DNA of 64,000 bases from Fonsecaea monophora (taxonomy: Eukaryota > Ascomycota > Eurotiomycetes > Chaetothyriales > Herpotrichiellaceae): assembly GCF_001642475.1 (NCBI RefSeq), contig NW_019173933.1, forward strand, positions 372,001-436,000, written 5' to 3'. A program made the position numbers and the translations under genes. Of this stretch, positions 8,849 through 19,747 are shown one piece after another. Numbering within the stretch: the first letter of the stretch is position 1; every line of letters begins with the position of its first letter. The notes beneath the pieces are model-generated. The model searched no databases, was not told where the DNA came from, and saw nothing but the letters and a program-made list of their open reading frames with translations.

Positions 8849-11571
8849 ATGGGGCGTGTGAAGCTGTTGAGCCTCTGGCCCTTTGTTGTCGCTCGTCCGT
8901 TTGCTTGTTCCTCTGCCACCACATCTCAGGATATACTGGCGGCTGAGGCTACCGTCGACCAGAGTACTATCACCATCCTTCCCACCTGGGACGTGATCGG
9001 CCCATTCAGAATAGGAACTCGAGGTAGTTGGAACAGCTCTTTTGAAGTGCTTGCTGCAAGACTAACATCCTGGTAGAAGCGGTTTGGGGCGCCGACCCTC
9101 TTGAGTTTTATGGAGGGATCCAGTACAACACTCCGAATGAAGCGACCTGCTTCCCGAGTCCGTTGGCGAGAAACGCGACAGTGCAATGGGCTCGGAAGGA
9201 GTATAGCCCGAGGATATCGAACGGTGAACACTCACTGACTCTTTCTCTTGACTTTGACGGGATTGATTGGGAGTTCGCTCAAAAAGTCTATGGATGGTCG
9301 GCATTTCAGTATCAAGCATGGGCGAAAGGGGAGATCTTCAATCGGGACACGGTGAGTAGAGTTGTCAATGTCTTCAGCGACAATATTATTGAACTCTGGA
9401 TCAATGATATCCATGTCTTTGGTGGGGACTTCTTCGGGTTTGGACGAATTCCCATGCTGGTTGAACTCCACCCTGGGGTTAACAATATCAGCGTACGACT
9501 TGTGCGTGAGGTTCGCTCCATGGGGGGCGGTTTCCCTCCAACAATCCAAGCAGGTCTGAGGATAAAACCTACCTCTGAAGAGCTCGCAGTTGTCACAGAT
9601 GGCTTGGTGATGCCCGATGTGGTCAATGGGAGATTTTGCACACGATATGGTAGCATCCCGGTCCGAAACCAAGGTGCGACATGGATATATGTGCACCGGA
9701 TAGCAGCCGTGTCTGCGGAAAGCAGTTATGTCGTTGCCAGTCAAGACATTCGCCTTGCGCCTGGCCAATCGCGTCCAGTAAAGATGGTCTTCGATACCAA
9801 CTTCAGATTGAACGAATCATTGAAGCTCGTGCTGGTTTATTCAGGTCAGGACGGGAGGCTAAACGAGATCACTTTCACTGCACAGCCGGAGCATGTAGAA
9901 ATGTCCTCCTTACAGAGGATTACATACACCCATCCAAGCGGCACAATATCTTACGCGATGTTGAAGCCGCCACCTACGGCCAATAAGACAAAAATCCACG
10001 ACTTACCTGTCATCTTGAACCTTCATGGAGCTGGCGTGGAGGTAGATGGACCCCTGGCGCGACATATGTTTGACGATGCTCCTCATCTGGCGGCATGGAT
10101 ACTCACCCCCACAGGCATGAGCCCCTGGAGTGGTGATGATTGGCATACTTGGGGATTTGCTGATGCTCAGTCCGCAGTGGCCGCGGTTGCTGATTGGATT
10201 GACACCACAGGATGGGACGGTCCAGGCCTGTATTCTGAGAAGCTTCTTGTTGCCGGCCACTCCAACGGTGGGCAGGGGACGTGGTATTTTGCTTCCCATC
10301 AACCTGATCGGGTTATAGGTGCCGCCGTTGCGTCGGGATACTCTTCGATTGAAAACTACGTGCCATACGTCTTGTGGAATGAAGCATCCCCTCTTCAAAA
10401 CGCTCTTCTCGAGAACTCAAGAAGCAGCTTCCGCCATGAGATCTTGACTGAAAATTTGGTGGGCATCTCGATCTTACAACAACATGGATCAGCTGACGAC
10501 AATGTTCCGGCCTACCACTCGCGACTGATGAACGTCTTGTTGGCACAAGTAGGGCAAGTGGTGCAGTATTCGGAGATGTTGCACAAGGGCCATTGGTTTG
10601 ACGGCACCATGACCACCAAATCAATGATGGAATTCTACTGGCGACATCTGACTGCATGGCGTATTAAGCTCACTGTACCTGTATCTTTTGTTTTCGTCAT
10701 TCCAAACTCCCATGACATGGGGTCCAGGTATGGGATCGTTGTTGACCAGTTGTCAACCCCAGACAGACTGGGGAGAATAAAGGTAACAACCAGTGTATGT
10801 GGATCTCTAGTTCAGTGGCATATACGGACAGAGAATATCCACCGATTTCATATAGATCCCAACGCACGGCTGGCGAATGCTCCTGACCAATTCCTCATCG
10901 ATGATGTGCCACATGTTTTTGACGCCGGAAGTGGATTGCCTCCTTTTGTCAAGACCACTTCCAATGTTTGGGGCAGGGAGGTCACCCTGGATTGGAGGAC
11001 GTTGGATCAGAGATTCGGTCGTCAAAGAGGAGCCTTGGACGCAATACTTCGAACAACTGGACCATTTCAAGTCGTCCACGATTCCGACCAGACACTGTCC
11101 ATCGCAGTACAAACAAGCCGAAACTTTTTGCAGTATTTTGGAGCCGATACAACTGTTGTTCCTTTCTCCGAGTATGGACAGGCATTGGAGAATGAGGGAA
11201 ATGTTCTCACAATCTGCCTGGGACTGTCGATCCCAGAGGCTCGCTTCCCAGGATTTCCAATTCGACTTGCTAATGAAAAAATCCTCATTACTGCACCAGG
11301 GTCGGGATCGATATCGTTGCATTTGGAAGCAGGAATGGGTGGAGTGTGGCTTCGGCCTCTGCTGAGAGAGCGTTTGGAGCTTGTCGTGTGGGGGTTCGAC
11401 GAGGTTGGTTTGCGACAAGCTGCAAGGCTGATACCCACGGTAACTGGAGCTGGTCAGCCGGATTTCGTGCTTTTGGGTAATGAGGCAAGGTGGAAGGGTC
11501 ACGCAGGTGCTATCGCAATGGGCTTCTTCGATCGCAACTGGAAGATATCATCTGCTTCATATCTGCCCTGA
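8849..11571 (+). CDS. Large secreted alpha/beta hydrolase (prolyl-oligopeptidase S9-like)
   Basis: Two exons, 8849-9023 and 9077-11571, separated by a 53-nt intron (donor GTAGTT, acceptor GGTAG); the joint reads IGTREAVWGADPLE. Length is 889 aa. An N-terminal hydrophobic stretch (LLSLWPFVVARPFA) suggests a signal peptide. Residues 30-280 look like a beta-rich N-terminal region. The hydrolase domain follows: LPVILNLHGAGVE (oxyanion strand), nucleophile elbow GHSNGGQG with Ser454, acid candidates D532/D533 in GSADDNVP, and His564 in HKGHWF. About 300 residues C-terminal to it match nothing I recognise. Probably hydrolyses peptides or esters outside the cell; substrate unknown. The downstream frame appears to start at a TTG (9163) if the intron is overlooked, so automatic annotation may truncate it. 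Confidence 0.85.
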
Positions 11572-12070
11572 CGACAGTTGGGAGTCGGGATCATAGGGCG
11601 AGAGAAGCAGAGAAAATTGCAGAGAGACCGTGTAAGGCATGTCCACTGCCTGGTAGGTCAGTTGGTGAGGGAGCAGACAAGAGCAGAAATCGAGACGCAA
11701 GAGGCGAGGTTGTGGTGAAGAAAGAGCGTCTTCTAAAAACCCACTTCAGTCACTTCTTCACTCGCCCTTGACTTCCTATTCCTCCTCTTCCTTGTCTGCC
11801 TGCAACTGCCATCACTCTCTTCCTTCTTTCCCATCACATCTTCCCCTTTCCTTCTCATACGTCCCTCTCTTTGTTCTCACCCCCTACACCCTCAACTTCT
11901 CCAGCATTTCGCAAGTCTTCCGCATTTTGCAGGCAATCTCTTGTCACTGTCGCCGCTCTGACGGTGTGCTTCTCTCCCTGACTTCTCTTGATCTAATACC
12001 TGGATATCTCTGCATGTTGTAAAGACCTCAGTCAATCAGGCTCTTTGGTTTCCGGACTTTCAACACCCCC
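11572..12070. promoter_or_regulatory. Promoter/5' leader of the PUF gene
   Basis: About 500 bp, with pyrimidine-rich blocks between 11765 and 11960 that are typical of filamentous-fungal core promoters and leaders of well-expressed genes. No supported ORF. Confidence 0.5.
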
Positions 12071-14634
12071 ATGGCCACGCTTGTCTCAACTGGATCTCCA
12101 ACAGGCAAGATGAGTCGCAAATCTACCCCAACAGTCAAGATCAGAGAGGAAAGTGATGATAGCTCTGCAGCCGTGGCAAACACGCTCACTGTAAGTTTTG
12201 CTTGTTTTTTCTGCTTCACTTTGTCACTGACACGCACTTAGATGGCCACCAACTCTCACTCCGCAACTTCTAACCGTCCTTCTTACACTATCTTGCACAG
12301 TGACAAGCTCAGCAACGTCCAGCCTCCAAAGGCAAAGGACAAGGTATGCTGCTTTATTCGCCCTTTCAGAACGACCTATCTTCTACAGCCGGCTAACTCC
12401 CTTTTGCGCAGACCATCTCCAAACCTTCTGAGCCTAACGTGATGGGTGGCAGTGGTATGGAGGACATTCTCTCGCGCCTCAAGCTCAATGACTCCCGTAA
12501 ACCGGCTGCTACCCCAACTGGCGAGGTCAAGTCGCGAAAGCCTGATGATTTCGGCAATCTCGACAAGCTCCTGAACAATCTCCAAGATTCGAGCAAGGCT
12601 TTGAAGAAGCAAGAGCAGGAACTCAGAAGCGAGATGCAATCCGAGAACCACAAGGGCCACCCCTCCAGTGATGACAGCTTTGAAGCTGCAAAGCTTACTC
12701 AACACTCAGCAATTATTAGCAAGGTCGATGTGGCCGAAATGATGCGCGTCAAACAGGAGCTCGAGGCTGCCCGATCCGTCATCTCACGCCAGGAACAAGA
12801 GCTCGCTGAAACCCGCACTCTCAAACAGACCATCGACCAAGCCATGGGGCCTCCATCTGAAGTCGACTTTGGTGCTTCCACTGATATCTCTGAACAAACC
12901 ATAGGTCACCTGCAAAGCGCTTTCAATGCCTCTGCCCGTCCCTTCACATCGCAGACCGACGCTTGGGCTAGTCAGGACGAACACCGCAACGATTTCGTCC
13001 GTAGCCGGGGTATCTGGAACAACACGTCAACATCCATGACGAATCTTTTGGCTACCAATCCTACTGCTCCAGCATACAACCACCCTCGTGATGCACGTCT
13101 CTCTGGACAGGCCTACAATGGAGTCTACGGCGCACCCTTCTCCCCGGCAGAGACAAATTTCCAGCCTCGCAACTTCTCAGGTACTGGAGCTCCGCTGGGA
13201 TATGACATGAGGTCAAATAGTGACATGATGCCAATTAATCCTACACTCGGCATGAGACGCAATGGTGGACAATTGAGGATCAACCCAAGCCTCGCTGACC
13301 CAATGTCACAGCTTAGTAGCTTCCCGCCAACCGCTACCACGTTGACGCCCCCACCCATCAGCCCTGTCGGGTTTCCAGGCCAGTACAACTACCAACGAGG
13401 TATCACCACTCCAATCACTCCTGCCACAGACTTCAATACCACCGGAGTTCAAAGTGCTGGAAATCCATGGCCTCTCTCGGCTGGTGGGGTGAATAGCCAA
13501 ACCTATGTCACGCCCCTTGAGCCAATGAACTATCGCCGTCTCCTCGACAAGTCCGTGTCGTGTGATTGGAAGTACATTGTCGACAAGATCGTTTGCAACA
13601 ATGACCAGCAGGCCAGCATCTTCCTCCAGCAGAAGCTGAAGGTCGGTACCGCGGAACAAAAGTTTGAGATTGTTGAAGCCATCGTCAACCAAGCTTACCC
13701 ACTCATGATCAACCGGTTTGGCAACTTCCTCGTTCAGCGATGCTTTGAGCACGGAACCCCTGACCAAGTTGTTGCCATTGCCAATGCCATTCACGGCAAT
13801 GTGCTTTCCTTGAGTATGGATCCTTTTGGCTGCCATGTCATCCAGAAAGCCTTTGATTCGGTTCCAGAAGACCACAAGGCTGATATGGTTCGAGAATTGC
13901 TTCGCCGCATTCCGGATACGGTTATTCACCGCTATGCTTGTCATGTTTGGCAGAAGCTCTTCGAGCTCAGATGGAGCGGAGAACCACCACAGATCATGCT
14001 CGAGGTCAACAAGGCGCTCCGTGGTATGTGGCATGAAGTTGCACTGGGTGAAACAGGCAGCCTGGTTGTTCAGAACATTTTCGAGAATTGCATCGAGGAG
14101 GAGAAGAGACCCGCCATCGAAGAAGTGATTGCCAACATTGACCTCATTGCCCACGGTCAGTTCGGCAACTGGTGCATCCAGCACTTGTGCGAGCATGGCT
14201 CTCCCCCGGACAAGCGCCGCGTCATTGACCATATCCTTGCCAACTCGTACAGCTACAGCATTGACCAATTTGCTTCTAAAGTTGTTGAGAAATGCCTCAA
14301 GATCGGTGGGCCGGAATTCTTGGATCGCTACCTTGGAGTCATCACCACTGCTCATCCAGATCGTCCACGCATTCCGCTCATCGACATTGCTGGCGACCAA
14401 TATGGCAACTATCTGATTCAATGGATCTTGATGAACACTCACCACCATCAGCGAGAGCAGGTGGCCATCCATATTCGAAAGCACATGGTCTCCTTGCGTG
14501 GTTCCAAATTTGGTTCCCGAGTCGCCATGCTCTGCTGCAACCCGAACTCGGTCACTCGTCCTGGTCCCGGAGCTGTTGTCAACCCATTTGGAGCTCCTGG
14601 TCAGCCACGCAACCAATGGCCTCGTTTCCGCTAG
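12071..14634 (+). CDS. Pumilio/PUF-family RNA-binding protein
   Basis: Three exons, 12071-12190, 12242-12343 and 12412-14634 (introns 51 and 68 nt, both phase 0), give 814 aa. The N-terminal half is low-complexity with a short coiled coil near residues 110-190 (LDKLLNNLQDSSKALKKQEQ, and AEMMRVKQELEAARSVISRQ). The C-terminal PUM homology domain begins near residue 440 and runs almost to the end. Repeat cores are plain: NRFGNFLVQRCFEHG, DPFGCHVIQKAFD, HRYACHVWQKLFE, GETGSLVVQNIFE, GQFGNWCIQHLCEHG, DQFASKVVEKCLK, GDQYGNYLIQWILM and GSKFGSRVAMLCC. PUF proteins bind 3'UTR motifs and repress or localise mRNAs. The second exon again begins with MAT, so initiation at 12242 after alternative splicing is possible. 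The family is certain; which yeast PUF it matches is not. Confidence 0.95.
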
Positions 14635-15766
14635 GTCAGAATCTCGATACGTCTTTATGGACAGAGGTCTAGTCTTGCGCTTCGTCATCTCATCTACTTA
14701 CGTGTCATCTTGTTCAAGATGAGGGTATTCTACAAGTTTGTCAATACAACAAGGGGCGACTACCCTAAAACTTGGAATACCGACCAAACCTGCCACGACC
14801 GATGGGGAAGAGGATACTACTCGAGCCATTGAAGTCAGTATCTTATCTTGGCTCGGACCTCTTGGCTGTTCATTTGCAACTGCCTCTTATCGGACAGAAA
14901 TATTCAATTGTATGTGTTTCTTCATATCGACAAGGAATGTTTCATATCTGCCGACGATACGAAAGACCCGACAAACATCGGCCGCGTGTGGGTGTTTGCT
15001 TTGAATCACAACTTGTTGACGGCAATATTTCAGAGCTAGCAGCATTATCGGCATCAATGTTCGTCAGTCATGGCGGATGACTGTGCATCATATCGTGTCT
15101 TTGACAGTTGTCCATGGCCCCGCCGGAAGAAATGAAGGAGAAAATTGACAAAGCATGTATTTACCAGTGGCATGATGAAAAAACCCATCCAGAATGGAAA
15201 GAACAATGTAGCAGATAGTGAATATCATAGCTGAACAAAGCGTGCCAAAGAGTCTATGCCTTGCTTTTTTTTTCCCTCACAGGGGTTTCCCCTGTCCCAG
15301 GAAAACCGGTATAGGGATTGAGCTCCATCCATGAGCACGTCACTTTGCGGAGAGAGCGTCATGCAGAACAGACATCACTAATGTGCTGTACACTATGGTT
15401 CGAATTGTCTCGACCCTGATTAATTGCCTTTCTCTGGCTAAAGACGTTCGCCTCTCTCGGCTGTACTATCTCCGTAACTTGAGCCCCGATGCTTTACATG
15501 GAATCTCAGTGATAGCCGTAGTCTACCGTGGATGTTGCGAGATGGCGATAGCAAGTTTCCATGCATAATTCAGCGTACTTGTTGCTTCTTCATCTGGCAA
15601 ATAACATCCTCACATATGTGCGTGGTAGACCTCTCCGTCGGACATTGCAATTATGGTGAACACGTTGCCGCAGGACTGTGTGGAGTCGCCAATGGCATAG
15701 CCCCTTCCAATATCATCTCGAATGGTGACGGAGGGTGTGCGTTGCTTTCTCTTCGAGTACCTCTGT
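14635..15766. other. Convergent intergenic region, no supported gene
   Basis: 1.1 kb between the 3' ends of the PUF gene and the KPWE gene. It holds only short frames and a small perfect hairpin at 15279-15295. Confidence 0.6.
15279..15295. repeat. Perfect short inverted repeat (7-bp arms, 3-nt loop)
   Basis: ACAGGGG-TTT-CCCCTGT, preceded by a run of nine T. It lies in the convergent 3' region and could be a transcript-end structure, but a chance palindrome is not excluded. Confidence 0.5.
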
Positions 15767-16600
15767 TCAATCTCTACTGAGCAGCCCACTGTCCGGGATG
15801 GCGTTGGGTTGCAGAATCTTTACCACCCCTTCGCCGGCCATTTTGTGTCCGTTGATGTCGACTTCTTTGGTCCCAGACTCTGGTTCACGGTTCTCTTCAC
15901 TCTTGGTCGTGGCTTGTGTGTCACTTGCCTGGACAGATGTTCCATCCGCTTGCGACGGTTGTTCTTCCGAGCCTGACGTGTCGGTATCTTTCTCCCAAGG
16001 TTTCCTCCTCCGCGGTGTCTTATCGATCTTGCTCGATCCTGGCTCGAGGACAGTGGGCGGGATCTCTTCTATCCCTGGAACGGGGATGTTGCGCGTTATA
16101 AGGTCCACAATAGCCGCGAAGGAAGTGGGGTATGGTGGGTCTTGAGCAGCTTCCGAAGGAGCTGTACCGGTATCGGTTGAGGAGGTGGAGGCGGTAGCGG
16201 CCGTTTGAGCGGGCTCTCGTGGTAGCGAAGACGGCGCAGATGTTGTCGGTGGTTCTGAGGGGTTGGCTTCAGGTTGGGAATGTGTTGAGAATAGCTGAAG
16301 GTGTGGATGTGGATGTGGTTGCGATTGAAGCCACGCTGAGTATGCTTGCGGAGCTACAGGCGGGGTGATGTGAAACCTCCTCGAGAAATAGAAGCATTGG
16401 GCCTGGAGCACCAGGTCTGACTTGTCGCGCAGTTCTTCCGGTGTTACAGGCGTGTCCTGGTGACCTAAAATCGTTGCAAGGCCGGCTTGATACTCGGAAT
16501 CAGTAGAGAATGGGTAGCGGGACAAGTGAATGTAGATGGCCTCCAGATCTGGTGGAGAAGAAGAAGGATGCGTCTGTTCGCCGGCATCCTGGGTGGCCAT
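15767..16600 (-). CDS. KPWE-motif peroxin-like protein (PEX39/PEX14-related candidate)
   Basis: Single exon, 277 aa, ATG at 16600. Residues 17-90 form a compact helical-looking module (LEAIYIHLSRYPFSTDSEYQAGL, then VLQAQCFYFSRRFHI; quoted in parts). A Pro/Ser/Thr-rich linker follows. The second conserved block reads YPTSFAAIVDLITRN, IPVPGIEEIPPTVLE and RRRKPWEKD; that is, an FxxIxxLI helix, a PGI-IP turn and a basic KPWE tail. This arrangement recalls the fungal KPWE-domain family annotated as PEX14-like, and the KPWE motif shown to work with PEX7 in the recently described peroxin PEX39. Assignment rests on memory of these motifs, not a search. The likely role is peroxisomal matrix import (PTS2 pathway). 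It shares a 561-bp divergent promoter with the SANT-WD40 gene. Confidence 0.75.
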   Translation of the reverse strand: MATQDAGEQTHPSSSPPDLEAIYIHLSRYPFSTDSEYQAGLATILGHQDTPVTPEELRDKSDLVLQAQCFYFSRRFHITPPVAPQAYSAWLQSQPHPHPHLQLFSTHSQPEANPSEPPTTSAPSSLPREPAQTAATASTSSTDTGTAPSEAAQDPPYPTSFAAIVDLITRNIPVPGIEEIPPTVLEPGSSKIDKTPRRRKPWEKDTDTSGSEEQPSQADGTSVQASDTQATTKSEENREPESGTKEVDINGHKMAGEGVVKILQPNAIPDSGLLSRD

Positions 16601-17161
16601 TCTCCTGCCTCCAGTCTAGGAGATGGTGAGCTGAAGGATATGGGCAGGTGAGAAGAGAACTGTGGTGCCAGCATGAAAAATGTCTACCTAACATTGATGA
16701 TGTTGTTTACGTCGTTCAACGTTGGATGGTTGACGGTTGAACTTCGGCACAGTCACCACACGGCATATGTGAACAGAAGCGGAGTTCGTAGCTTCCCAGC
16801 CATCGTCAAATATTATCGGGCCACGAAGCAAAAAGAGCAACAGACCGTTGATGTTTTGTGTGCAAACAGACGGCCGGACAATTTCGTGGCTCTACCTTGT
16901 GACTGCGATCTATTCCTCAGACAAGGCTGACATCTCTGCAAGCCAGCCAATCGGAGTCGCTGTTAGACCGCAAGGCTGCAGCGAGGCTCGAGCTTGCTTG
17001 GCGCTGCTGGCCTCACATGGTCTCGCTTTGACTTCACATCGCAAAAGGTCCACTACTCACATTGACAATCTTCCTGCTCCTCCATTTCTCTCGAAGACCG
17101 ATTCACTGAACTCTAGCTCGGGCCCTCATTTGGCCCATGTATCACTAAACAGCCCTCATCC
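16601..17161. promoter_or_regulatory. Divergent promoter with a CCAAT box
   Basis: 561 bp between two divergent start codons. A CCAATCGG element (16947-16954) stands about 210 bp upstream of the SANT-WD40 ATG and fits the fungal HAP/CBC complex site. Other elements are not obvious. Confidence 0.5.
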
Positions 17162-19747
17162 ATGGCAGAAGATATGCCGACGCCAGCATCTCCTCACGCA
17201 AGGCGCGATCCACAGCCTGATGTTTTGACCAACGGCAACCTAGACATCGGACACGATGAGGGACCTGGGGCTATCGACAGCCCTCCAGTGAGGCGGCTTC
17301 TGCGCTCTATCGAACAGCACGATAAAGAGTTCAACGAAAATCTCGCTGTCTTGACTAAATTTGTGAAGATGCTGGCCTTTGAACATGCAAAGTCCATTCA
17401 AAACTTGAAGAAAGATTGCATGAAATGTGCCGGCGGAAACTATAGCCACCACCAACGGCGACTACCCACAACAGGATCCAAGCCCACGGTTGAGGCCTCC
17501 CCCTCGGTTGCTCCACGACAAGCAAAGGAAGCTACTGAAACGTCCGTTGCAAATGGAACATCGGAGCAGTTGGATTCCGGTACAGAACCCCGACACGTGG
17601 AAACTCCCGCGCTTGAATCCACTCCTCAAATAGTAGCACGTCGCGGTACCAGCGAGCCTCTTTCCAAGGACAATCGCACCGAGATTATCCAAAGCCCTGA
17701 CCCAGAGGAGCCTCCTGGACAGGAAGACGAGACTTCAAGTGTTGATGAAGCCGACAACTACCGTGCTCCATTCTATTTCAGTGACGACGACAACCATGAT
17801 CAGGACATCGTGCATGAGGAATCTCCGGTCCCAGATGAAACTGCTTGGCGCACCACCCCGCCCATTGACGATGGCAATCAAGATCAGGACGTTGTGCATG
17901 AGGAGTCTCCGGTCCCAGTTGAAACCGCATGGCGCAACGTCAGGAAAGCTCAACCCACTGTCCCTCCGAAAACCCCCAAGGCACAGAATCGACGAGAACA
18001 CTCATCACTACCTAAGAAGAGCTCCCAGTCGCTGCGGGACTCATCTCGTCGATGGACAGACGAGGAAGAATCATTTATGATCGAAACTATCTATGATTTA
18101 ATGCAAGGGGAAGATCTCGGACCGACAAAGTCACACATGTGGAAACGGGCAGCCGCCATTTTAAGCACACGTGGATATGATCGCACGTACCAACAGATGA
18201 TGGCGAAATGGTCTTACGATACTCGCCACAAGTGCGAAAGTCGTGGTCTGGACTGGGCAGCTGCCGTGATGGCCAAAGTTCCTCACATGACCCGGAAGCG
18301 CAGATCATCAATGAATGATAACTCGAACGGAAAGCAGACTGCAACACCGACAGACCAGCCGAGAGCCAAACGAACCAAGGCCAAGTCTCGGAAGCTTCGT
18401 GCGCCCGTTTCATCATCTGCAAGATCGGGCAGCCATATGTACCTTCGGTTTATCTGGGGTCATGCGTCGAGCGACATAGTGCAAGTGGACTGGTCCCCAG
18501 ATTCCAAACACTTTGCGGCTGCCAGCAACTCGATTATTGAATCTTCGAAAAAGTTCCAGAACAACCGACGTGGGAACTTGATTTATGGCTCAGTACCTTC
18601 CAAGATGCTCCGAGATCTTCCTGAACATCGGATCTTTGGCAATGCAGCGGCTGGGGAGCCAAAGTATATTTACCAGACCGTCAGCGCCGTTCGATTTACT
18701 CCAACGGGCAACAGGTTGCTCAGTGCTGGGTTTGACAGTAAGGTCCGCGTCTGGGACGTGGGGGATGAGGCTTCCATCCACTGTAAGACGGAAATACAGT
18801 ATTCTCAGCGGCTAGAAGTCATGGACGTGGCTGGGGAGCAGAGCACATTATTCGCGACAGGTACCGAAGGCGGACTCCGATCGATCCGAGTTTTCTTTAT
18901 GAATTCTGAGGTAGATGTCCGGCCTCAGGAGATTAAGATGAACCGGGAAACAGGAAGGAAATCGTTCCCATTTTCACCGACGTGTCTCCGGTTCGGACAC
19001 GCTGGTAGCCGGGATTGGCTCCTTGCAGGCTTTGGTAATGATGTCAACGGCCATTTTGGCGGCGGCTGCATCGCCATGTGGAAATTCCGCGAGGGGTCCT
19101 GCGAACACTTACACTTCCCGCAGGGAGATACATACGTGTTTGATTGCGCCTGGAATCCGACAGGCGACTTGTTCGCCGTTGGGAGCACAAGTAATGCCTT
19201 GACGAGGAGAGAGCCAGGAGAGCATTCTGTGGTCAAGCTGTACTCGCCCAACCAGCCAGACTCGATCTCGAGGTATAGCTGCCGGGCAAAGGACATCAAC
19301 GATGTGACCATTGACCACGGTCTTGTCACAGCCTCGTGTACCAACGGTTCAACGTACGTTTGGGATCAGCGTCAGCCTCAAAAACCCTTACACAGGCTAG
19401 CCCACGGTCAACCCGTGATCCGCATCCCGCCCGGAAAAGACCGAGAGGTTGAGGATGTGGGCGTCCGATACATCGAATGGAGCCATACACGGGGACAATT
19501 ATACACAGGGTCTAGTGATGGCATCCTCAAGTATTGGGACACGCGGCGCTCGCCTGCCGATGTCTTTGTCGAAGACCTTGTGGACACCGGCAGTGAAATA
19601 CTGTGTGGCCGTCTTTCGCCGGATCATTCCTCCTTGCTGCTGGGCAGCGAAGAAGGAGGTCTTTACCTGTTGAGCAAGTCGAACGGTCCATTTCAAACGG
19701 AGGACCTCCAATACCGAGTGGCGGAACTGTGGGACAATGACAATTAA
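17162..19747 (+). CDS. SANT/Myb-like plus WD40 repeat protein, possible Raf1/Dos1-type chromatin factor
   Basis: Single exon, 861 aa. Residues 40-85 form a helix rich in K/E. Residues 100-290 are disordered and contain a 28-aa tandem duplication. Residues 295-365 form a SANT/trihelix-like domain (RRWTDEEESFMIETIYDLM, HMWKRAAAILSTRGYDRTYQ, MMAKWSYDTRHKCE), followed by a basic stretch RKRRSSM and KRTKAKSRKLRA that may be a nuclear signal. Residues 420-861 carry at least six WD40-like blades with endings KVRVWDV, IAMWKF, VKLYSP, TYVWDQ and LKYWDT. The opening FIWGHASSDIVQVDWSPDSK recalls fungal proteins named Rik1-associated factor 1, a CLRC (H3K9 methylation) subunit, but I hold that link only weakly. 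Neighbour in divergence is the KPWE gene. Confidence 0.85.
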   Translation: MAEDMPTPASPHARRDPQPDVLTNGNLDIGHDEGPGAIDSPPVRRLLRSIEQHDKEFNENLAVLTKFVKMLAFEHAKSIQNLKKDCMKCAGGNYSHHQRRLPTTGSKPTVEASPSVAPRQAKEATETSVANGTSEQLDSGTEPRHVETPALESTPQIVARRGTSEPLSKDNRTEIIQSPDPEEPPGQEDETSSVDEADNYRAPFYFSDDDNHDQDIVHEESPVPDETAWRTTPPIDDGNQDQDVVHEESPVPVETAWRNVRKAQPTVPPKTPKAQNRREHSSLPKKSSQSLRDSSRRWTDEEESFMIETIYDLMQGEDLGPTKSHMWKRAAAILSTRGYDRTYQQMMAKWSYDTRHKCESRGLDWAAAVMAKVPHMTRKRRSSMNDNSNGKQTATPTDQPRAKRTKAKSRKLRAPVSSSARSGSHMYLRFIWGHASSDIVQVDWSPDSKHFAAASNSIIESSKKFQNNRRGNLIYGSVPSKMLRDLPEHRIFGNAAAGEPKYIYQTVSAVRFTPTGNRLLSAGFDSKVRVWDVGDEASIHCKTEIQYSQRLEVMDVAGEQSTLFATGTEGGLRSIRVFFMNSEVDVRPQEIKMNRETGRKSFPFSPTCLRFGHAGSRDWLLAGFGNDVNGHFGGGCIAMWKFREGSCEHLHFPQGDTYVFDCAWNPTGDLFAVGSTSNALTRREPGEHSVVKLYSPNQPDSISRYSCRAKDINDVTIDHGLVTASCTNGSTYVWDQRQPQKPLHRLAHGQPVIRIPPGKDREVEDVGVRYIEWSHTRGQLYTGSSDGILKYWDTRRSPADVFVEDLVDTGSEILCGRLSPDHSSLLLGSEEGGLYLLSKSNGPFQTEDLQYRVAELWDNDN
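17792..17945 (+). repeat. 84-bp tandem duplication inside the SANT-WD40 gene
   Basis: Copy 1 begins at 17792 and copy 2 at 17876 (second copy incomplete). They encode NHDQDIVHEESPVPDETAWR and NQDQDVVHEESPVPVETAWR. Both are in frame and acidic. Several synonymous differences show the duplication is not brand new. Confidence 0.85.

Noticed and set aside
10807..11502. 231-codon minus-strand frame inside the secreted hydrolase
   Set aside because: Antisense shadow of a coding exon, no recognisable content.
13306..14688. 460-codon minus-strand open frame opposite the PUF gene
   Set aside because: Complete antisense of the strongly conserved PUM repeats; its translation has no domain and is explained by codon bias of the real gene.
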